A DNA stretch of 64,000 nucleotides from Asaia platycodi JCM 25414. GTDB taxonomy: Bacteria; Pseudomonadota; Alphaproteobacteria; Acetobacterales; Acetobacteraceae. This document shows, in pieces, positions 62,479 to 64,000 of the stretch. The translations under genes were made by a program, and so were the position numbers. The stretch lies in NCBI RefSeq assembly GCF_000614545.1, contig NZ_BAKW01000017.1:1-64000 (forward strand), read 5' to 3'. Under the pieces are notes generated by a model. The model was not told the origin of the DNA. It saw only the letters and a program-made list of their open reading frames with translations, and ran no database searches. Each line of letters starts with the position of its first letter. Position 1 is the first letter of the stretch.

Positions 62479-64000
62479 TCAGAAATTCAAACCTGCCTGC
62501 AGGAAGATGTATCGGCCCATATAGAAGCCGCCATAGGTGCTGTCAGCCGAGTTGGAGGCTGCGTTGAGCACGAAAGGCGGGTTCTTGCCCGCGATGTTCT
62601 GCACACCGCCTTCGAAGTTCCAGCGCTTCCAAGTATAGCCGATCGAGATATCCTGCTGAACCATTGCAGGCGTCTTGATGCGGGCATTGGCGGCCGGGCT
62701 TTCTTCGCTCAGGAAGGCCGAGCCGTCATTCCAGTTCACGCCACCGATATACTGGAACATGTAGGAAATACGAAACGCGTCATGCTGCCATGTGAGGGTC
62801 GCATAGTCACGAACGCGCGGGTTGCTGGAGCCATTCTGGTAGAACAGGGCGCCTGTCTGGTTGAGATAGGTGCCGCCCGGCTGCTGCTGCTGCTTGTACT
62901 TCACCAGCTGCTGGAAGTTATTGTCTACGATGAAGGCATCGTGATGGGTGAGTTTCCACCGATAGTTGAGATCGAAATCGATGCCGCTGGTCAGCAGGTC
63001 GCCCAGATTCTGGTCGATAGCCGAGACAGTGTTGATCTGCCCGTTAGGGAGGCGCGTGATCGAGTTGCAGTACGACTGCACGCTTTCCTGATAGCACTGG
63101 TTCAAAATGTACTGGGTCGGAAGCGAACCGACTAGGCCGCCAATCGTGTAGTGCCAGTATTCAACCGAGGCCGAGAGGCCCGGCACCCAGCGCGGCGTGA
63201 TGATTGTGCCGAACGTGTAAGTGCGACCGGTTTCCGGGTTGAGCGCACGGTTGCCGCCCGAGAGAGTCGGCACCTGACCGGAATTGGCCGAGTTGAAGTT
63301 CGCCGGATTGGCTACACCGCCCTTAATGCAATTCGCGACCAGTGTCGGGCTGGTTGCGCCCGCGCAGGATCGGAGGCAGCGGGATAACCGAGGCCGACGC
63401 CGCCATATAGCTCATAAACGTTAGGCTGGCGGAAAGACGTGCCGAGCGTGCCACGGAAGCGGATATCACGCGTCGGTGCCCAGTCGATGCCGACCTTCCA
63501 GTTCTTCGCCCCGCCAAAGGTGTTATAGGACGAATAACGGCCTTGCCCGTCGATCGACAGATCCTTCGCGAAAGCGACGTCCTTCAGCAGCTGCGCATGA
63601 CCCTGGATATAGCCCTCGGTCACGTTGAAGCCGCCAGAGGTGGAGGCAACCGTGTTGGTCAGCGAGTAGCCGCTCTGCACCAGCGGATCGGGGTTGTTGG
63701 AGAGCTGTTCGCCACGATGCTCCATGCCGAGCGCGATACCGAAATCTCCGCCGCCCTTCCACGGCATGTGGACCACATGGTTGTTGTGGATGCGCAGGTT
63801 CAGGTCGCGCAGCTGGTACATGGTGTGTGCGTAGGTGGTGTAGTTGGCGTACTGAACGGCACCGGGCGAAAGGCGCGTAAAGGCGTTGGACTGAACACAG
63901 CCAGCCGAACCCGCGCAGGAATTCGGGTTGTAGATGAGAGCGCCATCGGGATCGTTCGGGTTGACGGCGTTTTCGAGGCCCCACTCCTGCAGAAGCTTCG
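62479..64000 (-). CDS. TonB-dependent outer-membrane receptor, 5' end outside window, frame broken once
   Basis: C-terminal half of a TonB-gated barrel. It enters at the right edge (KLLQEWGLENAVNPN) and reads through YQLRDLNLRIHNNHV, ALGMEHRGEQL, FRQPNVYELYGG, to the end RYIFLQAGLNF with terminal Phe. One T is lost near 63366; repair gives SDPCAGATSPTLVANCIKGG. It is closely related to the receptor at the left edge, sharing ETGRTYT and PRWVPGLSASVEYWHYTI. It converges with the purine operon. The ligand is unknown; a nucleobase link is only positional. Confidence 0.9.

Noticed and set aside
1..64000. CRISPR arrays, rRNA, tRNA, insertion sequences, prophage
   Set aside because: No regularly spaced repeats, conserved RNA gene sequences, transposase or phage protein motifs were seen on reading. 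A dedicated tRNA or repeat scan was not possible.

Overview
The window looks like the chromosome of an acetic acid bacterium or close relative (Alphaproteobacteria, Acetobacteraceae; possibly Asaia-like). This is inferred from a class I lysyl-tRNA synthetase, a complete cyoABCD quinol oxidase operon, the purN-purM / hda-ppk-ppx arrangement, a SUV3-like helicase followed by an S4-domain protein, and generally GC-rich coding sequence. No rRNA, tRNA, CRISPR array, insertion sequence or phage gene was recognised. About thirty otherwise normal genes, many of them housekeeping genes, carry single-base frame breaks. At nearly every break, adding one base to a short run of identical bases restores a full-length family member. 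I therefore treat most as one gene each (probable sequence errors) and give the whole span; each entry says where the break lies.

Layout. 1-2722: TonB-dependent receptor, cut by the left edge. 2827-6791 (minus): DinG-like helicase and a GT32-type glycosyltransferase. 6969-11445: class I LysRS, a shortened MprF-like membrane protein and MarC. 11191-12649 (minus): uracil-DNA glycosylase-family protein and ThpR. 12939-18188: Bax-inhibitor-1-family protein, then cyoABCD. 18352-21666 (minus): ferredoxin, S4 protein, SUV3-like helicase. 21775-24512: M17 aminopeptidase, MarR regulator, GNAT acetyltransferase. 24520-29300: surface-polysaccharide genes (undecaprenyl-phosphate sugar-1-phosphate transferase, CapD/WbpM-like dehydratase, DegT aminotransferase) and a small anchored protein. 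29398-33627 (minus): MerR/TipAS-like regulator, AI-2E-family membrane protein, ABC-F ATPase. 33745-36723: ndk, an orphan protein, an EamA transporter (minus), a small P-loop kinase-like protein. 36682-39314: divergent sugar MFS transporter and TIM-barrel isomerase. 39489-42041: GT2 glycosyltransferase and DUF2142 membrane protein. 42002-49113: purN/purM (minus), hda, ppk, ppx, cdh.

49358-62362 is the most distinctive part. An omega-aminotransferase, a divergent MFS exporter-like protein and an M20 carbamoyl/allantoate amidase are followed by a decayed SDR gene, a RutR-like TetR regulator and a tightly overlapping operon. The operon encodes an exported HAD phosphatase, an FMO-like flavoprotein, a 57-residue AtzG/HpxX-like subunit, an AtzE/HpxY-like amidase, an HpxW-like Ntn hydrolase, PuuE-type allantoinase, OHCU decarboxylase (UraD) and 5-hydroxyisourate hydrolase (UraH). 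Together these read as oxidative purine (uric acid) nitrogen recovery: UraH, UraD and PuuE take 5-hydroxyisourate to allantoate, and HpxX/Y/W act on oxalurate or oxamate-type products. No known urate oxidase is visible, which makes the flavoprotein an interesting candidate. A second TonB-dependent receptor, clearly paralogous to the first, closes the window on the minus strand.
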